Positions 23,906 to 35,600 of a stretch of 64,000 nucleotides of DNA are shown piece by piece. Under the pieces are notes generated by a model. The model had not been told where the DNA came from and made no database searches. It saw only the letters and a list, made by a program, of their open reading frames with translations. The stretch lies in assembly GCA_036320915.1 (NCBI GenBank), contig JAXBDG010000003.1:2108001-2172000 (forward strand), read 5' to 3'. Position 1 is the stretch's first letter; each line of letters begins with the position of its first letter. The position numbers and the translations under genes were made by a program. Source of the stretch: Linnemannia elongata (taxonomy: Eukaryota; Mortierellomycota; Mortierellomycetes; Mortierellales; Mortierellaceae).

Positions 23906-26067
23906 ATGGTAAATAGCACCTTTGGTCATGCATACAAACTGTTTCCTTATCGACGCCACCAACACGCACCCCCACCCCAAAAGCCCTTCCTCAACTACCG
24001 ACTCCCGCCTCACCACCAAATAACTTCATTATCGACTCAACTGGACACCACACCTTCAGCAACCTGCACCATAGCCCAGCCGAAATGAACTCACTATGAA
24101 CAAGCAGCAACACCTTTCTAAACAACATTCACCTTCCACCTACCCACCTTTCCATTTAGGTCAACTACTTCTTGTACGAGAGCTCTTCCGGTTACGCTCT
24201 CTTTGAGCGTTTGGAGTCTGAGGAGATTGGTTCCAAGCTCGCTGATGTCTGCGAGGCCGCCACTGATCTCACAAAGTTCGGCAAGATGGTCAAGCTCAAG
24301 TCCTTCGCCCCCTTCAAGAGCGCCGCTCACGCCTTGGAGAACATGAACGATGTCTCGGAGGGTACGCTTTCTCTTCGTTTGTTATTTTTCCTACTTGCAG
24401 TTGCTTTCGGGAGCTATATGCTTCTGTTCCAATACATAAGTGTATTGACCATTGGATCTTTCATTAACAACAAGTCTTACTCTTCTTTTTTACTCGCATC
24501 TGTACACACATATGCCTCTGTCTTCTGCTCATGGAATATCAATCGACTGATTTGTCGCGACTCTATTACTTCTGCCACCTTTCTTATCCAACAACACGAC
24601 AAACATCAACTCGCCTTTTTCATCAAACGCAAATGGATCATATTTTCGTAACGGGATACACGGACGTCAATTGACACGATAAAACAGGCATCATGAACGA
24701 TCACTTGAAGGCTTTCTTGGAGATGAACTTGCCCAAGCCCGGCAAAAAGTCGAAGGTTGTCTTGGGTGTCACTGAGAAGTCCCTTGCTGGATCGATCAAG
24801 GATGGTCTTGGTTACGAGTGCGATGCCAGCGAGATCGTCTTGGATCTCGTCCGTGGTGTCCGCCTCTTTGGCGACAAGCTCCTCAAGCAGCTCAAGGAGG
24901 GTGATCTTGAGCGTGCTCAGCTCGGTTTGGGTCACAGCTACTCTCGTGGTAAGGTCAAGTTCAACGTTCACCGTTCCGATAACATGATCATGCAGGCCAT
25001 TGCCCTCTTGGATCAGATGGACAAGGACGTCAACACCTTTGCCATGCGCATCAGGTTCGTAATCTCACTTACATATGTGGATACTCAGATCGAGGAATTG
25101 TTTGGACGTTGTGTCCGATATTGAAATCTAACCTCCTACCTCTCGTCAAACACTACGTTCATAACTCAACAGGGAGTGGTACTCGTGGCACTTCCCCGAG
25201 CTTGTCAAGATTGTCAACGATAACTACAAGTTCGCTAAGCTTGCTCAGCTCATCAAGAACAAGAACGACCTCTCGGAGAGCCACTTGGAGGCCTTGGAGG
25301 AGGTTACGGGCGATGCTGCCCAGGCTCAACAGATCCTTGACGCTGCCCGTGCCTCGATGGGTACCGACATTTCGGAGATCGATATGATCAACATTGAGAA
25401 CTTTGCCAAGCGCGTTATCGACCTTGCCGACTACAGAAAGAAGTTGCACGAGTACTTGATCTCGAAGATGAACAACGTCGCCCCCAACTTGTCTGCTTTG
25501 ATCGGTGAGATGGTCGGCGCTCGTTTGATCTCCCATGCTGGTTCGTTGACCAACCTCTCCAAGTACCCTGCCTCGACTGTCCAGATTCTCGGTGCCGAGA
25601 AGGCTCTTTTCCGTGCCTTGAAGACCAAGGGCAACACCCCCAAGTACGGATTGATCTACCACTCTTCGTTCATTGGCCGTGCCGGAGCCAAGAACAAGGG
25701 CCGTATTTCCCGTTTTGTCGCCAACAAGTGTTCGATTGCTTCCCGTATTGATTGCTTCAGCGAAGTGCCCACGACCAAGTTTGGTGAGGCCATGAAGGAG
25801 CAGGTTGAGGAGCGTCTCGAGTTTTACGAGTCTGGCGCCACCCCCTCCAAGAACGCTGATACGATGAAGAAGGTCATTGAGGGTCTCAAGGATGCAGCTG
25901 GTGAAGATATTGAGGCACCCAAGTCGAGCAAGAAGAGAAAGGTCGAGGAGGAGTCTACACCCTCGAAGAAGTCGAAGAAGGAGAAGGCTGAGAAGAGCGA
26001 GGACAAAAAGGAGAAGAAGGAGAAGAAGGAAAAGAAGGAGAAGAAGGACAAGAAGGAGAAGAAGTAG
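23906..26067 (+). CDS. NOP56: Nucleolar protein NOP56, box C/D snoRNP core
   Basis: Four exons: 23906..23908, 24160..24361, 24688..25054, 25173..26067; 488 aa. The first coding exon is the ATG alone, followed directly by a GTAAAT donor; the next exon opens VNYFLYES, the normal NOP56 N-terminus. Domains: NOP5NT (about 3-67), coiled coil, Nop domain (about 170-400, with [21 protein letters not shown] and [14 protein letters not shown]), and a Lys/Glu tail from about 415. [20 protein letters not shown] favours NOP56 over NOP58. Known role: scaffold of box C/D snoRNPs guiding rRNA 2'-O-methylation. In some eukaryotes NOP56 introns host snoRNAs. I checked introns 2 and 3 and saw no paired C box (RTGATGA) and D box (CTGA). 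Confidence 0.93.
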
Positions 26068-26697
26068 ATTCTTTTTCTTTTGCGGCGTTCTCCTCTGTTC
26101 TCTTTTGAAATTCCTCGTTGTTTTTTTCACTTTCTATCATTTCCATTTCCATTTCCATTCACTTTTTTGCTTCCTTGTATACACTGTTTACCATTCATTA
26201 AAAATGCATTTTTCGTTACAAAAGGTATGTGTGCCATGGTTTTGCGTTGCTGAATAAGAATTCGGCTGTGTTCCACTTGACGACGAGCAGATCGAAACAA
26301 GAAGGGTCTAGGATGTCACAGCATTGAACATCACCATTCCCACGTGACAGTCGCTTTGTACGGCCAATCGAACATGAAAATGAAAATGAGACGGTGAACC
26401 TTGTTCTGGGAAGAGGGAAGAAAAGAGTGTAACCAACGAGCAAAGAGAACGGTTTCGAAGTCTGTAAAGTGTCTCCCTTCTTTGTTCTTCTTCTTCTCCT
26501 TCTTCTTCTTCATATCTTCCCTTCCCCATCACACTCCTTCTTCTCTCTTCACTCTCTTTCTCCTTTCCTTCCTTTCTCCTGACCGACTTCTGCCACATAC
26601 GCACACTCTTCTCTCTTCTCTCATTACCTCGCAACCAACAAAATATACACTTATACCTTCAACCTCCAAAACACACAAAAAGAAAAAAACAGACACA
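26068..26697. other. Intergenic: NOP56 3'UTR and CT-rich PEX5 promoter
   Basis: No gene seen. Short (TTTCCA)n stretch near 26141-26158 behind NOP56; from about 26475 a long pyrimidine-rich tract leads to the PEX5 ATG. Confidence 0.5.
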
Positions 26698-29654
26698 ATG
26701 TCGTTCCCCAGCCTCGTCTCTGGAGGTGCCGAATGCGGACCCTCCAACGCCATGACCGGACTCGTCAAGAACTTTTCCAGAGACAGATCCCTCCAACAGG
26801 TATTTTTCTCACTTCATGCCTTTGCCTGCGTGCATACTGTTTCTTCTCAGTCTTTTTTTTTAACTCGCCATGTTTTTTTGCTGCTGGGCTTGTAAACCTC
26901 CCCTCCTCACGTCCCCTCTTTCTGACACTGACCGACTCTGAAATATTCCCCGCCTTTTCATTTATCCACCCAAACTTATTCGTGGGTTCACGCATAACTT
27001 ATAGGATCGCTTCGCATCAAGTCCTCACAATGCCGGAAGCAGTTCTTCGGGATTCCGAACCAGCCGTCCAGGGCAGCAGCATGGAGGTGATCAGGTACAG
27101 CAACTACATCGCTACAGACAAACAAACAGACAGCACTGCGGAGTGAAACTGACCAGAATGAAAAAGAAAAAAAAAACAAAAAACAGAAACTCATTCCCCT
27201 CCCACTACCGCTTCGGCTCACCCGTATGATATTCTTCCGAACCAACTAGTTTTCACAAGAGTTTTTGCAGGCTCAGCAGGGGGGCTCGCAAGAGTTTTTC
27301 GAGTTCAACGAGATGGGCAAGGAACTGGAGGGAATTCACCAGCAACAGCAACAGCACCATCATGCGCAGATCGCCTCGCCAGCAGGACCCGACTGGGCTC
27401 TGGACTTTATGCAGCAGAGCGGACCTGGACCCCAGCAACACCGAGAGTTCCACAACGATGCCCAGTTCCAGGAGTTTGAGAATGTTTTCCGAAGCGCACA
27501 GCAGCAACAGCAACAGGGACCACAACACGGAGGTAAGGAAATCTCCCTAAAGGCCACAGAATATTTATCGTTACTTGAACTCCTATGTCGTGAAAGTTGG
27601 GCGTTTCGACGGAACGGGATCGATCGAGCATTTCCGGGGTTATGTCCTTCAGGCTCTAACCTTACTTTTTTTGTATACATGCTAGCTGGTTGGCATGCCG
27701 AGTTTGCTGCGTTTGAGCAACAGCACGGTGGATTGAACCATACCCTCCAACCAGAGCAGATCGAAGCCTTTGAGCGGGCCTTCGAGGATGCCAAGAAGGT
27801 CAGCGAATGGGAGTCCGAGTTCAAGACAGAGAACCCCCAGGGTTGGGCCGAGGAGTTTGCGGCTCAGGAGAGCAACCCTGTTGCCGATCTCGAGAACAAG
27901 GAGGCCCTGGCCAAGACTGCAGGACTCTTACTCGAGTCTGTCGACCCCAACTCAAATGAAAAGTTCAAGAACTCTTCGTTCATGAACTTTATGAGACGCC
28001 TCCGTGATCAGGAGGTAGCAATCGAGGGCAACAAGTTGGTCGAACAGACAACACCCGTCGCGGCATCCGGTGACTGGGCTGCCTCCTTCAACCAGCAGCA
28101 GGACAAGGGCAAAGGCCGAGCCGGAGATTGGTCATCTGAGTTTGAAAGTCAACAAAAGCAGCAAGACGGAGGAAGCACATGGTCGACCGAGTTTGAGAAG
28201 CGTATTGAGCAGCATATTAAGAACCGTGAGCCCGGCGGAATGTGGTCGAGTGAATTTGCCAAGCAGCAGGAAGGCAGCTGGGCAGAAGAGTTTACCGGAG
28301 TGACGCAGGCCATTGGTGGTGGAGACTGGGCACAGCAGTTCAACAACGCACGACAGGATACCGCACAAGACTGGGTTCAGGAATTCAACTCTTCGAACGC
28401 AGCCGAGGAATTGGAGCAGGCGTTCCAACAACAACATCTTCAGAACGATCAGAACGAGAGCTGGGTTGATACCTACCGCAAGAACATTGCACACTTGGCT
28501 CAAGATCCTAGCGACAAGGAGTGGGACGCTCTGCAGAAGGACTGGGAAAAGCATGAGGCGACAGGATTGGGCTACCGGGCCACGGACCCACGGTATCAGC
28601 ACTATGCCTTTGAGCAGAACAACCCCTACATGGTGGCTGATCCTGCCAAGTTGATGGATTTGGCAGCTAGGGGTAACCTCACGGAGTCCATTTTGGCTCT
28701 TGAGGCCGCTGTTCAGAAAGATCCCACAGATGCCGCCGCCTGGCACCAGTTGGGTCTGCGTCAGCAAGAGAACGAGCGTGAGACGATGGCCATAGCTGCG
28801 TTGCTTAAAGCTGTTGAGGCCAACCCTAAGGAGTTGAACGCCTGGCTGGCACTGGCTGTTTCTTACACCAACGAAAACTGCAGAGTCGACGCCTACGATT
28901 CTCTGCAGTCCTGGGTTGAGAACTCAGATTTATACAGCGGAGTTATGAAGTCTGTGCAGGGCGGTCAGGGACGATCAGCTCAGGAGAGGCACGAGTATGT
29001 GACGGGATTGTTCTTGGAGGCCGCTAGGACGAATCCCGGTGAGAACTTGGATCCCGATGTCCAGATCGCATTGGGTGTTCTTTTCAATGTCTCTGAGGAG
29101 TACGAGAAGGCCGTTGACTGCTTCCGCGCCGCACTGAACCTCCGGCCAGATGTAAGTTTTTTGTCATTTTCTTTTCAAATGGAGATAATCAAGGTTTTTG
29201 TATTGTGTTCTCATTGCTAACCACTGCCTGCTCTCGTCTTTTCTCTGATATATAGGACTACATGCTCTGGAACAAGTACGGTGCAACGCTCGCGAACTCT
29301 CACAACACGAGCGCCGCTATCGAGGCTTACTTCAATGCTCTCAACATCAACCCATCCTATATCCGTGCACGGTACAACCTCGCAATTGCTTGTATTAACC
29401 TCGGCCAACACCGTGAGGCGGCCGAGCACCTGTTGAGCGCCCTGTCGTTGCAGAATGCTGGCGATGCTGCAAGAGGTCTCATGGTCGGATCTTCGACGGC
29501 TGGTCCCCAGCCTGATGGGGGTATCGGCGGCATGTCTCAGAATGTGTGGGAGACCTTGAAGATGGCCATGTATATGTTGGGACGGTCGGATCTTGCACAG
29601 CGGTGTGAGACAACTAGAGACCTGGATGCCTTCAGGGACGAGTTTGACTTTTAA
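26698..29654 (+). CDS. PEX5: Peroxisomal PTS1 import receptor PEX5
   Basis: Five exons: 26698..26799, 27005..27094, 27271..27532, 27686..29151, 29256..29654; 772 aa. The N-terminus carries the conserved Cys (residue 13) that is monoubiquitinated for receptor recycling. The middle third is a series of WxxxF/Y motifs: WALDF, WHAEF, WESEF, WAEEF, WAASF, WSSEF, WSTEF, WSSEF, WAEEF, WAQQF, WVQEF and WVDTY. These are known docking sites for Pex14/Pex13. From about residue 475 to 765 there are TPR repeats (AWHQLGLRQQENE, AWLALAVSYTNE, YMLWNKYGATLANS, ARYNLAIACINLGQH) that bind C-terminal SKL-type signals. The protein cycles between cytosol and peroxisome membrane. It is longer than the yeast protein (about 600 aa), mostly because of the motif-rich middle. 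Confidence 0.94.
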
Positions 29655-29830
29655 AATAGTACCATACTCTTATTGCCACATTAATACCTTAGACTACAAA
29701 TACATTTTACAGGAACCAAAGAAAACGTCACTACGTGTGCATGTCATGCAGCTTGAACGAACTATGACAGAAACCTCATAAGAAAAGGCAAATTGTATTC
29801 AAGTTACAATATAAGGGGCGAGATGGGGTT

Positions 29831-32171
29831 TTAATCCCTCTGGGATCGTCCAAACTCATCCAGGTCTGCTGGCAAACCAAGACGAGCATCCATGGCTTTC
29901 ATAGCCTCCTCTCTCGAAGACCTATGATCGTCATTCCTATCCCTACCACCAGAGGGTCCAGTCTTTGCAGCACCCGCAAACGAGGCAGTGTTGTTGTCTC
30001 TCCTGTTGTTGCCTCCTCTCCTTCTACCGCCTCGGTCATTGCCTCCATCTCCCCGATTGTCCCTATCTCTGTGTCGACCACTACCGCGACGATCAGAGTC
30101 CCGCGACTTTTCTGTAAGAGTCTCGCGTTCATAAAAGTCGCTATACATCTTTGTCCGGGGGATGGCCTTTTCGCGACGAGTAAAGGTCGATTCGAGCTCT
30201 GCCAGGAACTCATCTGCATATTGGTTCATTCTACTGTCGGCGATGGCTGACTCTTCTTCTGGGAATTTGACCCTGCCGCCCAAACGAAGTGAAATGTCTC
30301 CACGACGACCACGGTTGCTAGAGAAGAAAAAAAATCAAATAGGATCGATAGAGTTAGCAATATGCTCCTTCAAAACGGTAGCAAACGATGTTTTGAATAA
30401 AAAAGAGACAGCACCATTAACCGATAAACATACTCGTAGTCATCAGAACGGCGATCCCGGGCATCTGGCGAGCGACTTCCATGGTCACGACGGGCAGAGC
30501 GACGAGGCGATCTGGATCTAGAGTAAGATCCAGAACGAGATCCGGACCTTGAACGCGAGCCAGACAGACGTCTGCCTCTTGACCAAGAACGGCGTGTGGG
30601 TGATGGTGAAGGAGACGCTCCCTCCATTCTTCGTCGAAGACGGCTCATGGTCTGAATACCACGTCCACGGTTCCAGACCTCGTCCTCATCTGCACGGCTA
30701 CGACGGCCATATCTCGAGCTCGTCGTTGATGATCTTTGTCCAGTCGAGGTAGCATCCTCCCGTCCGTGAATGGCATAGTAGACACTCTTGGCTGCAGCAT
30801 TACGTTCCTTGCGGTCAAAGTCGGTCGCGTAGCGCACAAAGAGTCCAGAGTTGCTCTTGGCGGTGGTGAGCTGGTTATGTTGTTGGATAGGGACGTATTC
30901 CTTGGCCCGCTGCAAACGGTTCTTAGATTTAGAGACAACGATGGGCTCGGCGATGCCTGATTCTGAGATTTCGCGACTGGGCTCAATATCGGCATCGTCG
31001 CCATCCTCGCCAAAGGTGACGTTTTCTTTGTCGAGAAGTTGGAAGTACACAGCGCGCTTGGCCGAGAACTGGTCGGGGAAGACAATGTTGCAGGACGAGT
31101 CGTCGATCCATTCTACGTGGCTTGGACCATACGCATCAAAGTATTTCAGGACATCCTTGGTGGACATCTCATCCGTGCCGTAGAGGTGTACAGCGTCCAG
31201 ACGAATCGATGAGGTCCTGGGAGGTGTTTCTGGCAAGTTGTCGGGCCTGGCAAAGTCATTGTCATCTACATTAGTTTTGAAAGATTGATTGTCAGCAGCT
31301 GAGGTACGTCCCAGAAGTCTCAATATACAGATAAAGTCGCAGATACGATCAGTTCTTTGTAGTTATTACGTACCCACTTCCATGCCTGCCTCCTCCATAG
31401 CCTCATCCTTGGTCTCTGATGGTTCCTGAGGCAGACCTCCGAAGCGCTGAGCGCGGTTTGCTTTCTTTGCCTGCTCCTCTCTGGACAATGGATCAAATCC
31501 TATAACGATACGATCGAATGATTCAAAATATAAACATGTCAGTTTCTTCGCCAGAGAGAATTTTCCCATGAACAATAGCAATAATAACGAGATGTGGACA
31601 TACCAGTGACAAATCCGCCGTTTTTGCTGGCGTATTTGTGCTGGGCATAGTTTTCGTTTGTTCCACGTCCTCCTGAGCGGCTGTTGGTGCGGTCGTCGCC
31701 TAGTGCGCGATCCAATCCTGCAGGCTGAGGTCTTCTTTCGCTCTGGAACCGAGTCGAGATATCTCTCGTTTCCTCTTCTAATGCCCTGATAAGGGAGTCA
31801 TTCAAAGCAATGAAAGTGTGAGTTGTAGCTATTTTTTTTCTCTCTCAGCAGATGAAACCAGCTAGCAGTAAACATTCAAATACAGAAACTTACTGCTCCA
31901 GCTGCAGCATAGAGTCGAGTTGCTGGTTGGGTCCTGTCTCGGCGGAGATATCAAGATCCAAATCCTCCTCCTCTGGCATAGCAAGTCGATCCTAGATGTG
32001 ATGAGCACCGGCATTGGTACGTGATATTGTGTATGGATGACTGTGTTATTAACGGCTAACACGGACAAAGGGTGGCCGTAATGATGAGGAGAAAGTCTTC
32101 CTCCCCATCCGCTTGCATGCGGGAAACAAGGGGCGAAAACGATTCGACGTTCTTACAGCGTCAAAGTTCAT
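29831..32171 (-). CDS. NCBP3-like nuclear cap-binding/RNA-binding protein
   Basis: Six exons on minus: 32171..32157, 31991..31894, 31785..31604, 31499..31374, 31265..30434, 30317..29831; 579 aa. The RRM-like core (about 150-215, RLDAVHLYGTDEMSTKDVLKYFDAYGPSHVEW, continuing IDDSSCNIVF) matches the unusual RRM of metazoan NCBP3 (C17orf85), including the VEWIDDSSCN part. An RS/RG-rich region with many RSRSRS-type stretches (about 340-420) and an RGG-type tail follow. In animals NCBP3 binds capped mRNA with NCBP1 and supports mRNA export under stress; that function is inferred here. The first exon codes only MNFDA. The donor at 30433 (GTATGT) was chosen because it alone keeps phase with the last exon. 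It converges with PEX5, with 176 bases between the two stops. Confidence 0.8.
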
Positions 32172-32653
32172 GATGATGGGTAGTGTCTGAGTTCGTAAGG
32201 TGTTGAAGAGGTCCTGTTGAGTGCTTTGCGGTCGTTCCTCGTGTTGTTTCTGTTGAACTGGCAGACAGGTGGTTCTTGGGCGATGTGTGAGAAAAAGAAT
32301 AAAGAGGAGAGAATTTGATCAGCCCCTTTGGACGATGTTCGACTTTCTCTCGTCAGTGCTGCTAAAGTGGCTTTGGTTTAAATTTTATCTGATTCCGATA
32401 GTGTTCAACCGTTTATTCGTTCTGTAAGTGAATATCACTCCTGAAAATATAAGCACAAAAGCCCGCTCCCCACTCTCTAGACATGCTCACTCTCTTCCTT
32501 GCATCCACCCGTCCAAAGTCATCACCATCTATAACAACACACAACACCTACGGAGCTATCACTCTTGACATAATAGAACACGGCCAACGCAGACACTACC
32601 GCAGCAATACCCATCACCTCAACTTCATATAGCGGGACATTCATTTCAACGCC
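32172..32653. promoter_or_regulatory. Divergent promoter of the NCBP3-like gene and LAS21
   Basis: 482 bases between head-to-head starts with no coding sequence supported. No clear TATA box in either direction. Confidence 0.45.
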
Positions 32654-35600
32654 ATGCGGCCATGGATTCTCTACGGGATCCTTTTGGCCTCCTTGGCCTG
32701 CCAACTCGTCGGTTTGGTCATGTTCGCCAAGGGCTTCTTTCCCTACAAAGCCATATCGACCACATTTGCATCATTGGAGGACTTGCCCCTCGAACCCTCC
32801 CTGGTTGTTAATGGACAAGACTCGCTCAAAACCACCACGGTGAAGCCCCGGTTTGGCAAGATAGTCCTTATGCTTGTCGACGCGTTGCGAAGGTAATAAG
32901 GAACCGACCTCGAAAGGCAATGAGAAGTTAGCTGAAACGAAAAATGTTTTAACGCACACTAAAACACGCATTGACACAAACGCTTTTATCAATTGCTACT
33001 TGTAATAGTGACTTCCTCTACGGCAACGAATCCGATTTTCGACTCATGCAGAGGTATGTGTACTTTGCTACAACGCCATTGAGGACAATTGGAGTTGCGC
33101 TAGGCCACGAAAAACGTATAACGGTAACGATTTTCTAACATCGATTTATGATTACATTTACTAGTCTTATTGACGAACATAAGGCGATCCCGTTCACGGC
33201 ATTGGCCTCTGCCCCAACAGTGACACTCCCTCGACTAAAAGCCCTGACTACAGGAACAGTTCCAGGATTTCTGGATGCCATCTTGAACATTGCCGAGTCG
33301 GATCAGTCATCAACATTGGCAAACCAGGACAACTGGATCGCTCAATTGACTCGCTCTGCATCTTTCAGGAAGAACGCCAAAAGCACGCCAGGTCAAGACG
33401 ATAAGCGCAAAGTGGGGTTCTTTGGAGACGATACTTGGATCAAGCTGTTCCCAGGACTTTTCTTCAGGAGCGAAGGAACCTCGTCCTTCTTTGCCATGGT
33501 AACACTAGTCACCGCGCGGGATCCATGACGCTGTAATTGACGCTTCAGAAAATGTCAAAGGCTAACTATGGGACTCTTCGCTCGCACTATAGGATACAGT
33601 CGAAGTGGACAACAACGTCACTCGCCATGTTGAACCCGAGCTGGAAAAGGACGACTGGGATGGACTGATCTTTCACTACTTGGGACTGGACCACGTTGGA
33701 CACTCCGGTGGACCAAAGTCGGGGCTGATGCGACCCAAGCAGGCTGAAATGGATTCAGTGGCTCACACGATTTACACCTCCCTCGTCAAGAAGGAATCCT
33801 CCACTGAAAACCAGCGGGATGAGTTGCCAACTCTCTTTGTCCTCTGCGGCGACCACGGAATGAATGAGGTAAAGAAACGGCGACATCAATTATTTGGACA
33901 GGGAAGTAAGTAAAGTATGTTGGCAGAGTCCTCACACAACCAGCTCTTCCATTTCTCTTAGGTCGGCAACCATGGCGGCTCTTCCAGGAGTGAGATTTCA
34001 ACATCGTTCTTGTTTATGAGCCCGTTCTTTGAGGGCACCAAGGTCCGCCAGCAGATCCGCAACATGGTAGACCCTTATCGAAACGCGGCGGATCGGGAAG
34101 ACTATGAATACTACAGGAGTGTAAGCCAGGTTGATCTGGTCCCAACTCTGTCTCTTCTCATGGGACTTCCAATTCCCAAGAACAGTGTTGGCCAGCTGAT
34201 CCCTGAGCTCTTTTCAGATCTCACAGGTAATCCCGTATCCAGGAGTGCATTGTCGCTGGACTTCTGCATAGAGAGTTGACTAACGGCCGTATGTTTTTGT
34301 TTTTTGTTTTGTTTGTAGAGCTGGAAAGACTACGCGCGTTTCAGATCAACGCATACCAAGTCGCAGGAGTTCTCAGGAACATGTGGTCCGATTTCGAGAT
34401 CGAAAGCACGGTTCTCTTGAAGGACTATAAAGACCCAGGAGTTGACGTGGATTCAATACTTGACGCGGACGAGGCTGCAAACCAGAGATGCAAGAATCTG
34501 ACATCGGAGAAGCAGAGACTGGGATGTTGGTATACGCTGGCGCTCTCAGAACATGCCTCGTTTTTGGAGATGCATCCATCGTGGTCAACTGGATCTATTG
34601 TGTACGGCGACCAGGAACGTGCTCAAAAATTGTTAGCAGCTGAGAAAGCATACTCCAAGGTACATGGAAACCTCCGTGGCAAAAATGTGGAATGCTTTAT
34701 AAGCAGGTTGCAGAGCACATATGTTGACGCACCTTTCTCTTTATGGTTACTAGTTCCTCTCGGACGCAACGTCGATGCTGTCAACCGCTTTGAGCAAGTA
34801 CGACATGTCGCTCCTGACGAACGGCTCCCTCTTCATGGCATTCGCAGTGGCTGGGATGATTTTTGCAGCCTTGCAAACAAGACTTGTCCACGATTTTAAG
34901 CTATCTTGCCGCGAACCCCGCCACGTCGCGCCTACATTTTTGTCAGCACCATATCGACAGCCTTCCGAGAAAAGGTCGTCCATGACTACCCTGATTTCAG
35001 CCGCATTCTCGACCAATATCTCCGCCGACAGGACTGAGGCCAGGAGCAAGACGACAAAGCGCAACAAGAACGAGATCAACTGGATGATGGCTCGTGCTCT
35101 CTCCGCGGTGACGTTGGTTCTTTACCTGATCACTTTGTTTGCGTCCAGTTTCGTGGAGGAGGAGCATCAATTCTGGTACTTTTTCAACATGACCTGGTGG
35201 GCAGTTCTTGGACTCATCAGTGCGCGGTATCTTCCTTCAGGGGCGAGCTCAGGTCAGCTTGCATCCTTTGCAGGTGCTGGGTACTGCTTCCTGCAGATGG
35301 CGATCCTCAGGCTGCTTCGGAGCTGGAACCAAACCGGTAATTTGCTTAACTATTGTTCTACATTACATCCTTCGTTCCTCTCATTACATTCGAAGGCAAA
35401 TTGTGACTGACCAATTCCTATTCTATTTCTCTCCACTTTGATCAGGCCAAAAGTACGCGGATCAAATCGACCTTCGCCACTATTTGAATTCGACGTGGGT
35501 TGCGTTTTCATGGATTACATTCGCGTTGACAATCATTGGACTCGGCGTCTCCGTGATCTTTGTCATCTTTTCCCAACGACCAGCGCACTCTGGCACCCAA

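Noticed and set aside
24362..24687. Possible intronic snoRNA in NOP56
   Set aside because: One CTGA is present, but no RTGATGA C box pairs with it.
25159..26130. Long open frame antisense to NOP56 (over 300 codons)
   Set aside because: Leu-rich shadow of a GC-biased conserved gene on the other strand; NOP56 is certain.
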